Shown: positions 27,749 through 36,056 of the stretch, one piece after another
Position numbering within the stretch: position 1 is the first letter of the stretch
How the letters are laid out: the number at the start of each line of letters is the position of its first letter
Assembly: GCF_000173915.1 (NCBI RefSeq)
Contig: NZ_ACDZ02000008.1
Span: forward strand, 62,001-126,000
Length of the DNA stretch: 64,000 nt
Direction of reading: 5' to 3'
Source: Gemella haemolysans ATCC 10379
GTDB taxonomy: Bacteria > Bacillota > Bacilli > Staphylococcales > Gemellaceae
Notes under the pieces: model-generated
The model's input: the letters and a program-made list of their open reading frames with translations, nothing else
Databases searched by the model: none
What the model was told of the DNA's origin: nothing
Translations under genes and position numbers: made by a program

Positions 27749-28912
27749 TTATTCTTCTGATCCCCAAACTTCTTCTACAATTTCTTTAATTAGGGCTATT
27801 TTTTTCCATTGATCTTCTTCAGTAATCACGTTTCCTTCTTCTGTAGAAGCAAAACCACATTGAGTACTTAAGTAAATATTTTCTAATGGTACGTATTCGC
27901 TAGCCTCTTTAATTCTTGCGATTACTTCTTCTTTATCTTCTAAATCTGCAAATTTAGATGTAATTAATCCTAAAACAACTTTTTTATCTTTTCCTACTTT
28001 TGCTAGTGGCTTGAAATCTCCTGCACGATCTGTATCGTATTCTAAGTAGTATGCATCTACGTTTTCTCCCGCAAGTAGCTCATCTTCAACATTTTGATAT
28101 CCACCTTGAGAAATCCATTTAGAAGCAAAGTTACCACGACAAACGTGTGTATTAATTGCTAAATCTCCTGGCTTTCCTTCTATTGTTTCATTGTTAAGAG
28201 CTAGACAACGTGCTGCATATTCTCTACGAACTTCTTCTAATGGACGCGCGTCACGGAAACGGTTCGCAAATCCATCATCAGCTAATGCTCCCCATGTACA
28301 ATCATCAAATTGTAATACTCGTAATCCCTCTTTATAAAGGTCTGCAATTACTTGTTTATAAGCTGCTACAATCGCAGCTTTTAATTCTTCAAATGTTGGG
28401 TAGAATTTTTCATATCCTTTAATGTGATCTTCAGTACGGATTAACTCGAAGTATAGTTGTGATGGTGATGGAATTGTTAATTTTACAGTCACATCTTTTT
28501 TATCCGCTACTAAGTCTCTTAAGAATTTGTAGTGTTCTACAAATGGGTGATTTTCTCCACTGATTTTTCCTGATACTTTTGCTGTATCTGGTTTAGTTTC
28601 GATACCTTTGAATGGGTAACCTTTTTCTCCTTGAACATGTTCTACACCGTTAAGTCCCCAAAAGAAGTCTAGGTGCCAGTATGCACGACGAAACTCTCCA
28701 TCTGTTACTCCTTTTAGTCCATTTGCTATTTGTTTTTCAACTAATTCTGTAATTACTTTATCTTCTACCTTAGTTAATTCTTCTTGTGATAATTCTCCTT
28801 TTGAGAATTTCTCACGAGCTTCTACTAACTCCTTAGGTCTTAAAAATGAGCCCACGTGATCTACTCTGTATGCTGCTCTTTCTACTACTTTATTTTGACA
28901 TCCTTGACACAT
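27749..28912 (-). CDS. MetE-like methionine synthase, YxjG/YxjH family
   Basis: A 387-residue protein corresponding to the C-terminal catalytic half of cobalamin-independent methionine synthase. The zinc ligands are visible as H256 and C258 (NTHVCRGN), E291 (YYLEYD) and C352 (STQCGFAS). VDHVGSFLRP and VTDGEFRR bind substrate in the family. It transfers a methyl group to homocysteine or a related thiol; methyl donors in short-form enzymes are debated. It has an extra N-terminal CQGC. It is the last gene of the unit that starts behind the T-box leader. Relics of another copy lie upstream. Confidence 0.9.
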   Translation of the reverse strand: MCQGCQNKVVERAAYRVDHVGSFLRPKELVEAREKFSKGELSQEELTKVEDKVITELVEKQIANGLKGVTDGEFRRAYWHLDFFWGLNGVEHVQGEKGYPFKGIETKPDTAKVSGKISGENHPFVEHYKFLRDLVADKKDVTVKLTIPSPSQLYFELIRTEDHIKGYEKFYPTFEELKAAIVAAYKQVIADLYKEGLRVLQFDDCTWGALADDGFANRFRDARPLEEVRREYAARCLALNNETIEGKPGDLAINTHVCRGNFASKWISQGGYQNVEDELLAGENVDAYYLEYDTDRAGDFKPLAKVGKDKKVVLGLITSKFADLEDKEEVIARIKEASEYVPLENIYLSTQCGFASTEEGNVITEEDQWKKIALIKEIVEEVWGSEE

Positions 28913-28952
28913 AATATTTTTTCTCCTTTTGTTTAACTAATTTATTTTCTCT
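28869..28952. repeat. Direct repeat L (start and leader of the MetE-like gene)
   Basis: This segment covers the first ~14 codons and the 5' leader of the MetE-like gene. It is nearly duplicated at 29341-29413, so the two copies bracket the GFA gene. Confidence 0.8.
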
Positions 28953-28964
28953 ATCTTCTTAAAT

Positions 28965-29336
28965 CTATTTATCAAGCAACCAAGAAAAGGCTGGATCCTG
29001 AAAAATATGACGTTTAGGAACAGTTTGTAAATTCTGATCGCATTCATCTATTGTCCCTAATTTCAAAGCACAGACTTCTGGTATATTTTCTTGAACAGTA
29101 AAAATTTGACTATGACAGTTCTGGCAGTAATAACGCTGTTTTCCTGGAGAAGAACTATAGGAAACAAGATTTTCTTTTCCATGCAATACTAGCTTTTTAC
29201 TGCTAACTTTAGCATTAACTGTATAGGCAGACGCAGTTGCTTTCCGACAAAATGAGCAATGACAAAAAACTAATTCCGATAATTCCTCATCTAGAGTGTA
29301 GGTCACTGCTTTACATAAACAAGATCCTTTAAGCAT
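28965..29336 (-). CDS. GFA-family zinc protein (formaldehyde-activating/CENP-V fold)
   Basis: A 123-residue protein with the full GFA cysteine set: GSCLCKAV (C6, C8), CHCSFCRKA (C25, C27, C30) and CQNCHS (C71, C74), which bind two zinc ions. Family members bind small thiol adducts; the founding member acts on S-hydroxymethyl-glutathione, but most have no proven substrate. It lies between the cyclase and the MetE-like gene. Its ribosome site (GAAAGGAGCA) lies inside a decayed copy of the MetE-like start codons, which points to secondary insertion or rearrangement. Confidence 0.85.
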   Translation of the reverse strand: MLKGSCLCKAVTYTLDEELSELVFCHCSFCRKATASAYTVNAKVSSKKLVLHGKENLVSYSSSPGKQRYYCQNCHSQIFTVQENIPEVCALKLGTIDECDQNLQTVPKRHIFQDPAFSWLLDK

Positions 29337-29340
29337 TATG

Positions 29341-29413
29341 TATGCTCCTTTCTACTACTTTATTTTGACATCCTTGACAGATATCCTTTTATTTAACTAA
29401 TTTATTTTCTCTT
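29341..29413 (-). pseudogene. Relic of the 5' end of a second MetE-like copy
   Basis: On the minus strand TCAAGGATGTCAAAATAAAG and the bases after it repeat codons 2-12 of the MetE-like gene. A leader block matching GAGAAAATAAATTAGTTAAA precedes it. The initiator ATG is lost (ATCTGTCAA), and the relic runs straight into the GFA ribosome site. Confidence 0.8.
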
Positions 29414-29464
29414 TTAACTTTACTCTTCTGACTTTATTATTTTGACTTTATTATAAATTGCTAA

Positions 29465-29521
29465 TTAATTTTGACCCCAAACTTCTTCTACGATTTCTTT
29501 TATTAGGGCGATTTTTTTCTC
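29465..29521 (-). pseudogene. Relic of the 3' end of a second MetE-like copy
   Basis: The minus-strand frame reads EKKIALIKEIVEEVWGQN and then stop, against WKKIALIKEIVEEVWGSEE at the C-terminus of the intact gene. It is preceded by sequence with no further similarity, so only the last ~18 codons survive. It lies just after the cyclase gene. Confidence 0.85.
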
Positions 29522-29551
29522 ATAAACTAAAACTTTTTTATAAAGACCGTT

Positions 29552-30292
29552 CTATTCGTCTTCTGGTAGTATCGCTACTACTCTTACCGGTGATCCAGTT
29601 GCTTCTGTCCAGTTTGGATAAGCAATTGAGATTAATGCTCCAGTCGCTGGTACTTGGTCAAGATTTGCTAAAACTTCGATTTGGTAAATATCTTGTTCTA
29701 GTAAGTAATACTCTTGAATAAGTCCTTCAGCTGCGGCTGTAACACCTGAATCAGTATCTAGTGTTTCATGGCCTACAGCTTTAACTTTTCTTTCTTTAAT
29801 TAAAAATTCTAGTGCATCTCTCCCCCATCCTGGAGTGTGCTGAACTTCATTTTCATCTAGATTTCTAATTTCATCATAACTTGGCCAACGCTTAGACCAA
29901 TCACTTCTGAATGCTACGAATGATTCTGGTAATATTTCTCCATGTTCAGCTTCAAAATCAAGAATATCTTGTTTAGAAATTACATAGTCATTATTCTCCG
30001 CTACTTCTTTACTCTTATCAATTACGTATAAAGGTAATAGTAAATCTTTAAGTTCAATTTCATCTAACCAACGTCCACCTTCAACGAAGTGAATTGGCGC
30101 ATCGATGTGTGTTCCATATTGTCCAACAACTGAGAATTTTTGAACATAGAATCCATCTTTTAAAGTAAAGACATTTTCTTTTTCTAACGCAGGTAACGCT
30201 GGAAACTTAGGTGAATTTTCATCAATTTTGTGGCTTAAGTTAACCCATTTTTTGTTTTTTAAAGTTTTATAGATATTTAGTAATTCTGACAT
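29552..30292 (-). CDS. Cyclase-family (kynurenine-formamidase-like) hydrolase
   Basis: A 246-residue metal-dependent hydrolase of the cyclase family (PF04199). The metal motif GTHIDAPIHF lies at residues 60-69 (H62, D64, H68), and a later GHETLDTDSG completes the site. Members include bacterial kynurenine formamidase and isatin hydrolase, but many act on other amides or lactones. It is the first gene behind the T-box, so its expression should respond to uncharged tRNA. With a Met-type specifier and a MetE-like neighbour, a role in sulfur-amino-acid metabolism is more likely than tryptophan breakdown; this is inference. Confidence 0.85.
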   Translation of the reverse strand: MSELLNIYKTLKNKKWVNLSHKIDENSPKFPALPALEKENVFTLKDGFYVQKFSVVGQYGTHIDAPIHFVEGGRWLDEIELKDLLLPLYVIDKSKEVAENNDYVISKQDILDFEAEHGEILPESFVAFRSDWSKRWPSYDEIRNLDENEVQHTPGWGRDALEFLIKERKVKAVGHETLDTDSGVTAAAEGLIQEYYLLEQDIYQIEVLANLDQVPATGALISIAYPNWTEATGSPVRVVAILPEDE

Positions 30293-30365
30293 GTTTCTTT
30301 CCTCCGAAATGTTTATATTATTTCTTTAAGTTAAGAATTCTTGTGATTATTTTGAGAAATAAAAA

Positions 30366-30625
30366 AAGTCCTCACAGAAGCTTTTGCTTCTGCAAGGACG
30401 TCTAATAATTTACGTGTTACCACCTTACTTTATGATATTCTCACAAATATCAACTCAAAAAGTACGCACCAAAATACAATGGTGTTATACCCTGAAGCTA
30501 TAACGGGCTCACCCGTAAAGGTCTAATTATTCGACCATTAACACTCAAAGACCATTTTCAAAGTTTCCAATACGATCTCTTTTCACCAACCGAGACTCTC
30601 TTTACCATCTTTCACTTTTACTTAT
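30366..30625 (-). promoter_or_regulatory. T-box riboswitch leader, probably Met-specific
   Basis: Minus-strand features in order: stem I with AGAGAGT and GGTTGGTG (apical tRNA-elbow elements), and a specifier loop where ATG (30553-30555) is followed by a purine and then the lower stem TCTTT. Next come the stem III region, the T-box sequence AAGGTGGTAACACG (30413-30426) that pairs with the tRNA CCA end, and a terminator hairpin (30368-30399) followed by seven T. Uncharged tRNA would favour read-through into the cyclase gene. AAT (Asn) or TGG (Trp) as specifier cannot be fully excluded. Confidence 0.9.
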
Positions 30626-30658
30626 CTTATCAACGTGTGAATCATTAACTTGTTATTT

Positions 30659-30687
30659 AGTATATCAGTAAATTTTTTATGTGTCAA
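30659..30687 (-). promoter_or_regulatory. Promoter of the T-box transcript
   Basis: TTGACA (30682-30687), a 17-bp spacer and TATACT (30659-30664) on the minus strand form a near-consensus sigma-A promoter. It lies about 40 bp before stem I. Confidence 0.75.
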
Positions 30688-30784
30688 CCGTTTTTTTGAA
30701 AAATTGTGTAATTCCTTTTGAAAACTTCACAAAACTCCATAAAATAGTCAGAAAATAAAGAATGATTTATAATTGTTTTTAATT

Positions 30785-32194
30785 TTATACTCTTATTTTT
30801 GTTCCAACTAATTTCCAAACTATAGCTGGTATTAATAATATCGTTAATGCTAAGGATACACCCTGGCTAATAGTAAACACTTCTGTTAGCACTACCAGTG
30901 AAAAAGCAAATACTCCCATTAATAATATTAAATATCCCACTAATGAAACTCTTTCTATTATGAAAAATTCACCTTCTTTTTCTACATTATGTACTTTATA
31001 AACCTTACTTGCTAACAGCATAATTATTGTTAAAATAACTAGGTAAATAATAATATTCTTCCAAGGTGTGTAACCGAAATAATAAAATATTGGCATCCTT
31101 GGTATATTATCAATAAACAGTCCTTCTGGAAGATAATTTACAAAGAACAATCTTCCTATAGCAACCCACACTCCCAATGGATAATATATCAGTGTAAGAG
31201 CCGGAATATACATCGCACCTATGCTTAATATACTTCCACAAAAACTTGATAAGATAGCTCCTAGTAATACTAAACCTATTCCCAGTATATATATTTTATT
31301 ATTTATTTCAAGTACCGCTGACACGTTATAAATTTTTCCTAACAAACTATTACTTATAACCGCTATATTAGCTAGTCCTGTTAGAATATAAGTAACCATT
31401 AAAGTTAAGAACGATAGAATTACTTTTGCAAAATATACTTTTTCTTTTTCATATGGTAAGCTAGCTACAAATTTACCAAAATTAGTATGGTATTCAACTC
31501 CAAAGATTAACAATGGGATTAAAGTTATCAAAATATAATAACCAATATTAGTCCCCTCGTTAAACATAGTTTCTTTCAATTTAACTTTACTAGCTTCTAG
31601 ATTTTCTTTTAAGAAGGTTAATGTTTTTATATTACTAATATCTAGTGCAGGAGGATATACTTTATCTAATTCCTCTTGTTTATCAAAGTACTCCTTGCTA
31701 CCTGGCTGCATTAGTGACCATTCTTTATACTTAGGAACGTTATTCAGTTCTTCTTCAGTTAAGTATTGTTTGAATTTTTCACTTCCTCCACCTGTAAGTA
31801 CATTTAGATTCTCATTATTAGTATAAAATGTCCATAATGGAGAACTTGGAAAATTATGTAAATATGCTCCAACCGCATAAGAATGTTTCATCTCATCTAA
31901 TTTTTCTTTTGACAGTTTTTCTTTATAATTTTTTTGATATTCTTCTTTCAACTTATACAATTCATGTGTTTTTTTATTTAATTCTTCATTAGATGCGCCC
32001 TTTCTAATTTCCAATTCCTTTGCTATTCCTGTAGTTAATTGAAAATCATAAACTGCAATCCCATTTTTCAATTGATTTAGTTGTTTATTAGTAGTCGTAG
32101 CCGCAAATGTCGAGAAGGCAATTAATAGTATAACTAACATAATTGAATATTGTTTTAAATATATGCGCATAATCTTTAAAATATCTTTACACAT
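30785..32194 (-). CDS. ABC-2-type exporter permease
   Basis: About 469 residues. One N-terminal span is followed by an extracytoplasmic, charged domain of ~170 residues (about 35-215). Six or so more spans follow. This layout is seen in YtrC/YtrD- and BcrB-like permeases that export peptides or antibiotics. The ATG at 32194 is preferred because GGGGGAAG lies 9 nt upstream; an ATG two codons earlier is too close to it. It overlaps the ATPase gene by 8 bp, so translation is coupled. The substrate is unknown. Confidence 0.8.
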   Translation of the reverse strand: MCKDILKIMRIYLKQYSIMLVILLIAFSTFAATTTNKQLNQLKNGIAVYDFQLTTGIAKELEIRKGASNEELNKKTHELYKLKEEYQKNYKEKLSKEKLDEMKHSYAVGAYLHNFPSSPLWTFYTNNENLNVLTGGGSEKFKQYLTEEELNNVPKYKEWSLMQPGSKEYFDKQEELDKVYPPALDISNIKTLTFLKENLEASKVKLKETMFNEGTNIGYYILITLIPLLIFGVEYHTNFGKFVASLPYEKEKVYFAKVILSFLTLMVTYILTGLANIAVISNSLLGKIYNVSAVLEINNKIYILGIGLVLLGAILSSFCGSILSIGAMYIPALTLIYYPLGVWVAIGRLFFVNYLPEGLFIDNIPRMPIFYYFGYTPWKNIIIYLVILTIIMLLASKVYKVHNVEKEGEFFIIERVSLVGYLILLMGVFAFSLVVLTEVFTISQGVSLALTILLIPAIVWKLVGTKIRV

Positions 32195-33053
32195 TTTCAT
32201 CTTCCCCCTTACTATTTAATAAAAAGATATCCTCTAATGCAATAGGGAGTTTATCATATTGAAGAAGATCTTTATCTTGAATAATGTCATGAGTAGCATC
32301 ATAACTTCCCCTTATAATAACTACATAGACTCTTCCAATATTACTAATCATTCTTACATCAGGATTGTTACGTAACTCCTCTGGTATTTTCTCTTGATAC
32401 ACTAATTGATATTTACTATACTCATCCTTATTAATTTCTTCACTAACTCCAACTCCATCATCTAAATAGACAACCTTATCACTTATATTTTCTAGAGCAT
32501 TTAATTGGTGACTACTAATTAATAGCCCAATCCCATCACTTTGAGCATCCAAAATATAATCAACTATCTTTTTAGTATTTATTACATCTATCCCATCTAG
32601 TGGTTCATCTAAGAGGATAAACTTAGTTCGGCATGAAATCCCCAAAATCAAACTAAAAATAGCTAGTTGTCCTTTTGATAATTCAGATAATCTGCTGGTT
32701 TGTGATAATTTAATTTTTTCTAATTCTGTTTTAAAATATTGTTCATCAAAATTTTCATAAGCTAACTTATAAAACTCAAAAACCTTTTTAATTTTAGAAT
32801 TTTTAAAATAATCGAATCTATCTGGTATATAAATCAGTTGTTTTCTTATATTTTTATTATCTATGCCTTCAATTCCTATTTCACCAGAATCTTGACTATA
32901 TATTCCTGATAGTATCTTTAATAAAGTTGTTTTCCCACTTCCATTTCTACCAACAAGTGCTACAATTTCTCCTGTACTTACGGAAAAACTAACATTATTT
33001 AATACTATCTTTTTAGAAAATTTTTTATTAATTTTTTCTATCGTAAGTTTCAT
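32187..33053 (-). CDS. ABC transporter ATPase (YtrB-like)
   Basis: A 288-residue ATPase. Walker A GRNGSGKT is at 35-42, the signature ELSKGQLAIFSLILG and Walker B FILLDEPLDGID follow. The signature uses LSKGQ, typical of ABC-2 exporter ATPases. It pairs with the permease encoded downstream. Its first 8 codons overlap the end of the 48-residue micro-gene upstream. GntR-type regulators of the YtrA group commonly control such pairs in response to wall-active antibiotics. Confidence 0.87.
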   Translation of the reverse strand: MKLTIEKINKKFSKKIVLNNVSFSVSTGEIVALVGRNGSGKTTLLKILSGIYSQDSGEIGIEGIDNKNIRKQLIYIPDRFDYFKNSKIKKVFEFYKLAYENFDEQYFKTELEKIKLSQTSRLSELSKGQLAIFSLILGISCRTKFILLDEPLDGIDVINTKKIVDYILDAQSDGIGLLISSHQLNALENISDKVVYLDDGVGVSEEINKDEYSKYQLVYQEKIPEELRNNPDVRMISNIGRVYVVIIRGSYDATHDIIQDKDLLQYDKLPIALEDIFLLNSKGEDENV

Positions 33054-33174
33054 AATTTTTCTCCTTAATCTTTTCTGAAATAACTTCGCATAATTTCTCC
33101 ATCGATAATCCTAAAAATTTCCATTCCATGATTAATTCTTTTAACTTTCCATCAATCTTCTTCTCATTATCCAT
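33028..33174 (-). CDS. 48-residue micro-protein in the GntR-ABC operon
   Basis: Begins with ATG at 33174, 2 bp after the GntR stop, with GGGTGA at 6 nt as ribosome site. It ends inside the ATPase gene (26-bp overlap). It starts MDNEKKIDGKLKELIMEWKF and continues with a predicted second amphipathic helix rich in Lys and Glu; it has no membrane span. Tight coupling on both sides argues that it is translated. It could modulate the regulator or the transporter. No family is recognised. Confidence 0.6.
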   Translation of the reverse strand: MDNEKKIDGKLKELIMEWKFLGLSMEKLCEVISEKIKEKNYETYDRKN

Positions 33175-33176
33175 AA

Positions 33177-33545
33177 TTAATCACCCTTTCGAAATTCCAA
33201 CTTAATTTTTTCTAATAAATCTTCTTCCGAGATTCCTCTTATTTTTACTTCTCTAACTAAATCTTCAATTATCGAATCTATTAGTTCATAATTTGGAACA
33301 ATATTATCAAAATTATTTGTAATAAAAGTACCTCTCCCTACTATCGTTGTAATTATCTTTTCACTTTCTAACTGTTGAAATGCTTTTTGAATTGTACTGA
33401 CATTAACACTAAGCATTTTCGAAAATTCTCTTACCGATGGTAATTTATCTCCCTCCTGTAATAAATTTTTGCTTATCATAGACTTAATTTGATCTACTAT
33501 TTGTTTATAAATCGGTTTCTCTGATAATGAATCAATTTGAAACAT
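33177..33545 (-). CDS. GntR-family (YtrA subfamily) regulator
   Basis: A 122-residue repressor. A winged helix-turn-helix occupies residues ~1-75 (SEKPIYKQIVDQIKSMI, GDKLPSVREFSKML, NVSTIQKAFQQLE, GRGTFI). A short helical C-terminal part follows instead of a large effector domain, the hallmark of the YtrA group. I chose the ATG at 33545 (GGAAGGAGG upstream); the longer frame runs through the operator. It probably represses its own operon through the two 24-bp repeats upstream. The ABC exporter encoded after it is the likely target. Confidence 0.9.
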   Translation of the reverse strand: MFQIDSLSEKPIYKQIVDQIKSMISKNLLQEGDKLPSVREFSKMLSVNVSTIQKAFQQLESEKIITTIVGRGTFITNNFDNIVPNYELIDSIIEDLVREVKIRGISEEDLLEKIKLEFRKGD

Positions 33546-33561
33546 AGTAACCTCCTTCCTA

Positions 33562-33620
33562 AGTGTACCATATACCGCCATACATCTTCTACTTAAAGTG
33601 TACCATATATTACCATACAT
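33562..33620. promoter_or_regulatory. Two-copy operator of the GntR regulator
   Basis: AGTGTACCATATA followed by CCATACAT occurs at 33562-33585 and again at 33597-33620, as two 24-bp direct repeats 35 bp apart. They lie directly upstream of the GntR gene and differ at only three positions. Confidence 0.65.
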
Positions 33621-33627
33621 TACAAGT

Positions 33628-33678
33628 AAAAAAATAAGATATAATAATAAATTTCAAAGAAACAATTATTATATCTTA
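33628..33678 (-). terminator. Terminator of the ThrE-type operon
   Basis: TAAGATATAATAA and TTATTATATCTTA form a perfect 13-bp stem. On the minus strand seven T follow it. Confidence 0.8.
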
Positions 33679-33739
33679 CTCTTACTTAGCTTATCATAAA
33701 ATCGTACCAATTTTTTCCGATAATTCGATTTTTGTAAAT

Positions 33740-34213
33740 CTATTTATTTAACTTTTTATTTAATAATGGTTTTAGTACGACTCTAAAAATCGAATCAGCT
33801 ATTATTATACCAACTGCTAACCCTATAGCACCATAAAAACTATTTAAGAAAATCTTTGCAGAATTTCCATATTCATCTAATAATAATGTTCTGAATGCAT
33901 CATAAATAGTTACTCCAGGTACCACCGGTACTAGTCCTGGAACAAAATAGACAGTTACAGGATTTTTAAATTTAATCGCACAAATTTGACCTATATTAGC
34001 TAATAATAACGAGCATACTAAACTTGACATAAATACACTATGTCCATGACTCCACATTTCCCAATATCCACACCATCCTATAGCCCCAATTATTCCACCA
34101 GTTACCAAAGTTTTTCTTGGAACATCACAAACAATTCCAAAAGATACTGAAGATATAAAACTAAATATAAAATGATATAGTAGCAACAAGGCATGACTCA
34201 TTACAGCAAGCAT
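33740..34213 (-). CDS. Threonine/serine exporter, small subunit (ThrE_2/DUF3815)
   Basis: A 157-residue membrane protein with four to five spans. SFGIVCDVPRKTLVTGGIIGAIGW and VPGLVPVVPGVTIYDAFRTLL are signatures of the DUF3815 half of split ThrE exporters. It works with the larger DUF1212 subunit encoded directly upstream; the genes overlap (TAATG). The pair is equivalent to the single-chain ThrE that exports threonine and serine. Actual substrates here are unproven. Confidence 0.88.
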   Translation of the reverse strand: MLAVMSHALLLLYHFIFSFISSVSFGIVCDVPRKTLVTGGIIGAIGWCGYWEMWSHGHSVFMSSLVCSLLLANIGQICAIKFKNPVTVYFVPGLVPVVPGVTIYDAFRTLLLDEYGNSAKIFLNSFYGAIGLAVGIIIADSIFRVVLKPLLNKKLNK

Positions 34214-34983
34214 TATACCACACCTCCTAGTAGTCTAACTATATAGTACACAGTAACTATTCCTGCACCTAACGCAAATGCTACACAGAAACTTTCAATA
34301 AATCGAATAGAACCAGAAATAAACTGTCTGGCGATAATATCCCTCATAGAGTTTGTTATCGTAATACCTGGTACAAGAGGCACTACTGCACCTATCATCG
34401 CGAGTCTTAGTGAATGTCCATTTAATAACGCATAGCCAATATAGCCAGCTACACCACCGACAAAAGTACTAATATACTCAGAAATAAAAGGTGCTTTTAA
34501 ATAGTCGATAACTTTAATATAAACATAAAATGCTACTGCTCCAGCTATTCCTCCTGGTATAACATCCCAAAAGGTACCATCAAAGATCAAGACAATGCTA
34601 CCACTAAGAACCCCTGAACAAAGAACTTTAAACCAATCCTTTATAGGACTCTTTTCTTCTTGAACTCTTTTTAGTGCCTTATACATATCTGGTAAACTTA
34701 TTTTTCCTGATGTAAATGCCCTCGATAGCGAATTAACTTCCGATATTTTTGTTAGATTGTAGGTTCTGTCCCCTACTCTTCGGAAATCAGTCCCTAGTTT
34801 TTCTATCCTAATAAATATACCTGTAAGAGTAACATGAGTATAATATTCATCAATACGATTATCGCCAACACCATGCTTAATGATTCTCTCAAGCGTATCT
34901 TCAGTTCTATATACCTCGGCACCATTTTCCATTAATATTTTTCCCGCAAGTAACGCTGTTTTCATCAATAACTTCTCATACAT
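34213..34983 (-). CDS. Threonine/serine exporter, large subunit (ThrE/DUF1212)
   Basis: A 256-residue protein. The N-terminal cytosolic part holds the family motif MENGAEVYRTEDTLERI and VTLTGIFI. About five spans follow, ending with the repeat motif GAVVPLVPGITITNSMRDI, which is also present in the partner subunit. The ATG at 34983 has GGAGA upstream. It is the first gene of the two-gene unit, with an extended -10 (TGATATAAT, 35116-35124) about 130 bp upstream. Confidence 0.88.
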   Translation of the reverse strand: MYEKLLMKTALLAGKILMENGAEVYRTEDTLERIIKHGVGDNRIDEYYTHVTLTGIFIRIEKLGTDFRRVGDRTYNLTKISEVNSLSRAFTSGKISLPDMYKALKRVQEEKSPIKDWFKVLCSGVLSGSIVLIFDGTFWDVIPGGIAGAVAFYVYIKVIDYLKAPFISEYISTFVGGVAGYIGYALLNGHSLRLAMIGAVVPLVPGITITNSMRDIIARQFISGSIRFIESFCVAFALGAGIVTVYYIVRLLGGVV

Positions 34984-35204
34984 TACTCTTCTCCATTCAA
35001 GATTAGATATAAAAATCAAATTAAATAAAAACCATATATAATTACATATTTTTAAATAAATTAAAATTCATTACATATCTAATCATCTTACCTTCCATAA
35101 ATAAATTTTAAAATCATTATATCATAAAACCATGTATAAAAACATAGTTTTTCAATTATACAAATTAAATAATCATAGGCTGTTAGTTCCAAAAGTAAGG
35201 GAGT

Positions 35205-35251
35205 GACTCAAAAATCTTGATTTCAGAGAAACAAGATTTTGTTGAATCACC
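35205..35251 (-). repeat. Dispersed hairpin repeat, copy C
   Basis: The best-folding copy: GTGACTCAAAAATCTTG and CAAGATTTTGTTGAATCAC form an imperfect stem. It lies 190 bp past the ABC ATPase gene and may also act as its terminator. Otherwise 34984-35442 holds only the ThrE promoter region and AT-rich sequence. Confidence 0.6.
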
Positions 35252-35442
35252 CCTTCAAAATTTATTAGATTCTAAAAATCTTAACACTAACTCGCAGTCT
35301 TGACTATGAGTTAATCATTAAATTTCACAGATTCAAAGGTTAAAGAGTAATTTTATAATTATTATTTTTATATGCGTTCACACTATAACTTTGTTAATAC
35401 TGTACTTATGTACTTATATCCTTATTACTAATAGTGATATAA

Positions 35443-36045
35443 TTATAATTCTATAAATTCATCACATAACTCCTCTATATCATCTTTGATATGTGAAGTT
35501 AAAATAATCAATCTATTATCGTTAATATAGTTTTTTAAATATTCTTTAGTTTTAGTATGACTTTTTTCATCTAATCCATTGAAACATTCATCTAGTATCA
35601 ATATATCAGGATTTGTCATGAATGCCTGAATAATCAATACTTTTTGTTTTGTACCTAACGAAAGATCCTTGTATTTCTTGTCCTTATGCTCGAATAAATC
35701 ATAAAATTCAATCCAAAAATCAAGATTAATATCTTTATTATCGCTTAACATCTTAATAGTATTTAAATTATCGTATAAAGTATAATTTTCTATGAAATCT
35801 GGTTTTTCTATTACAATTCCTGCATTTTTTATAAAATTAAATTTATTACGAAGTTTTACAGTATCTTGATAAACAGAACCCTTAGTTAAAACACTATATC
35901 CGCATAATATCTTTAAAAGAAGTGTTTTCCCTTTCCCATTTTTTCCTGTTACTCCATAAATTTTTCCATTTTCAAATTTTATCGAATAATTTTCAAATAT
36001 ATACTTACCATTAAATCTTTTATAACCATTTTTTATTTCTAACAT
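35443..36045 (-). CDS. Short ABC transporter ATPase, cassette ATPase
   Basis: A 200-residue ATPase, shorter than the usual 230-300. Walker A GKNGKGKT is at 34-41 (Lys replaces the usual Ser/Cys before GKT). The signature is LSLGTKQKV and Walker B is ILILDECFNGLD. It ends soon after the H-loop (ILTSH), so it lacks any C-terminal extension. Such minimal ATPases are typical of bacteriocin immunity and export systems. It is the last gene of the AT-rich cassette and starts 11 bp after the second membrane-protein gene, with AGGAGGG as ribosome site. Confidence 0.85.
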   Translation of the reverse strand: MLEIKNGYKRFNGKYIFENYSIKFENGKIYGVTGKNGKGKTLLLKILCGYSVLTKGSVYQDTVKLRNKFNFIKNAGIVIEKPDFIENYTLYDNLNTIKMLSDNKDINLDFWIEFYDLFEHKDKKYKDLSLGTKQKVLIIQAFMTNPDILILDECFNGLDEKSHTKTKEYLKNYINDNRLIILTSHIKDDIEELCDEFIEL

Positions 36046-36056
36046 ATTAATCCCTC

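Noticed and set aside
30553-30560. Trp (TGG) or Asn (AAT) specifier in the T-box
   Set aside because: AUG is followed by a purine and sits directly above the lower stem, as the specifier should; TGG would be followed by T. Asn remains a lesser possibility. The neighbouring MetE-like gene favours Met.
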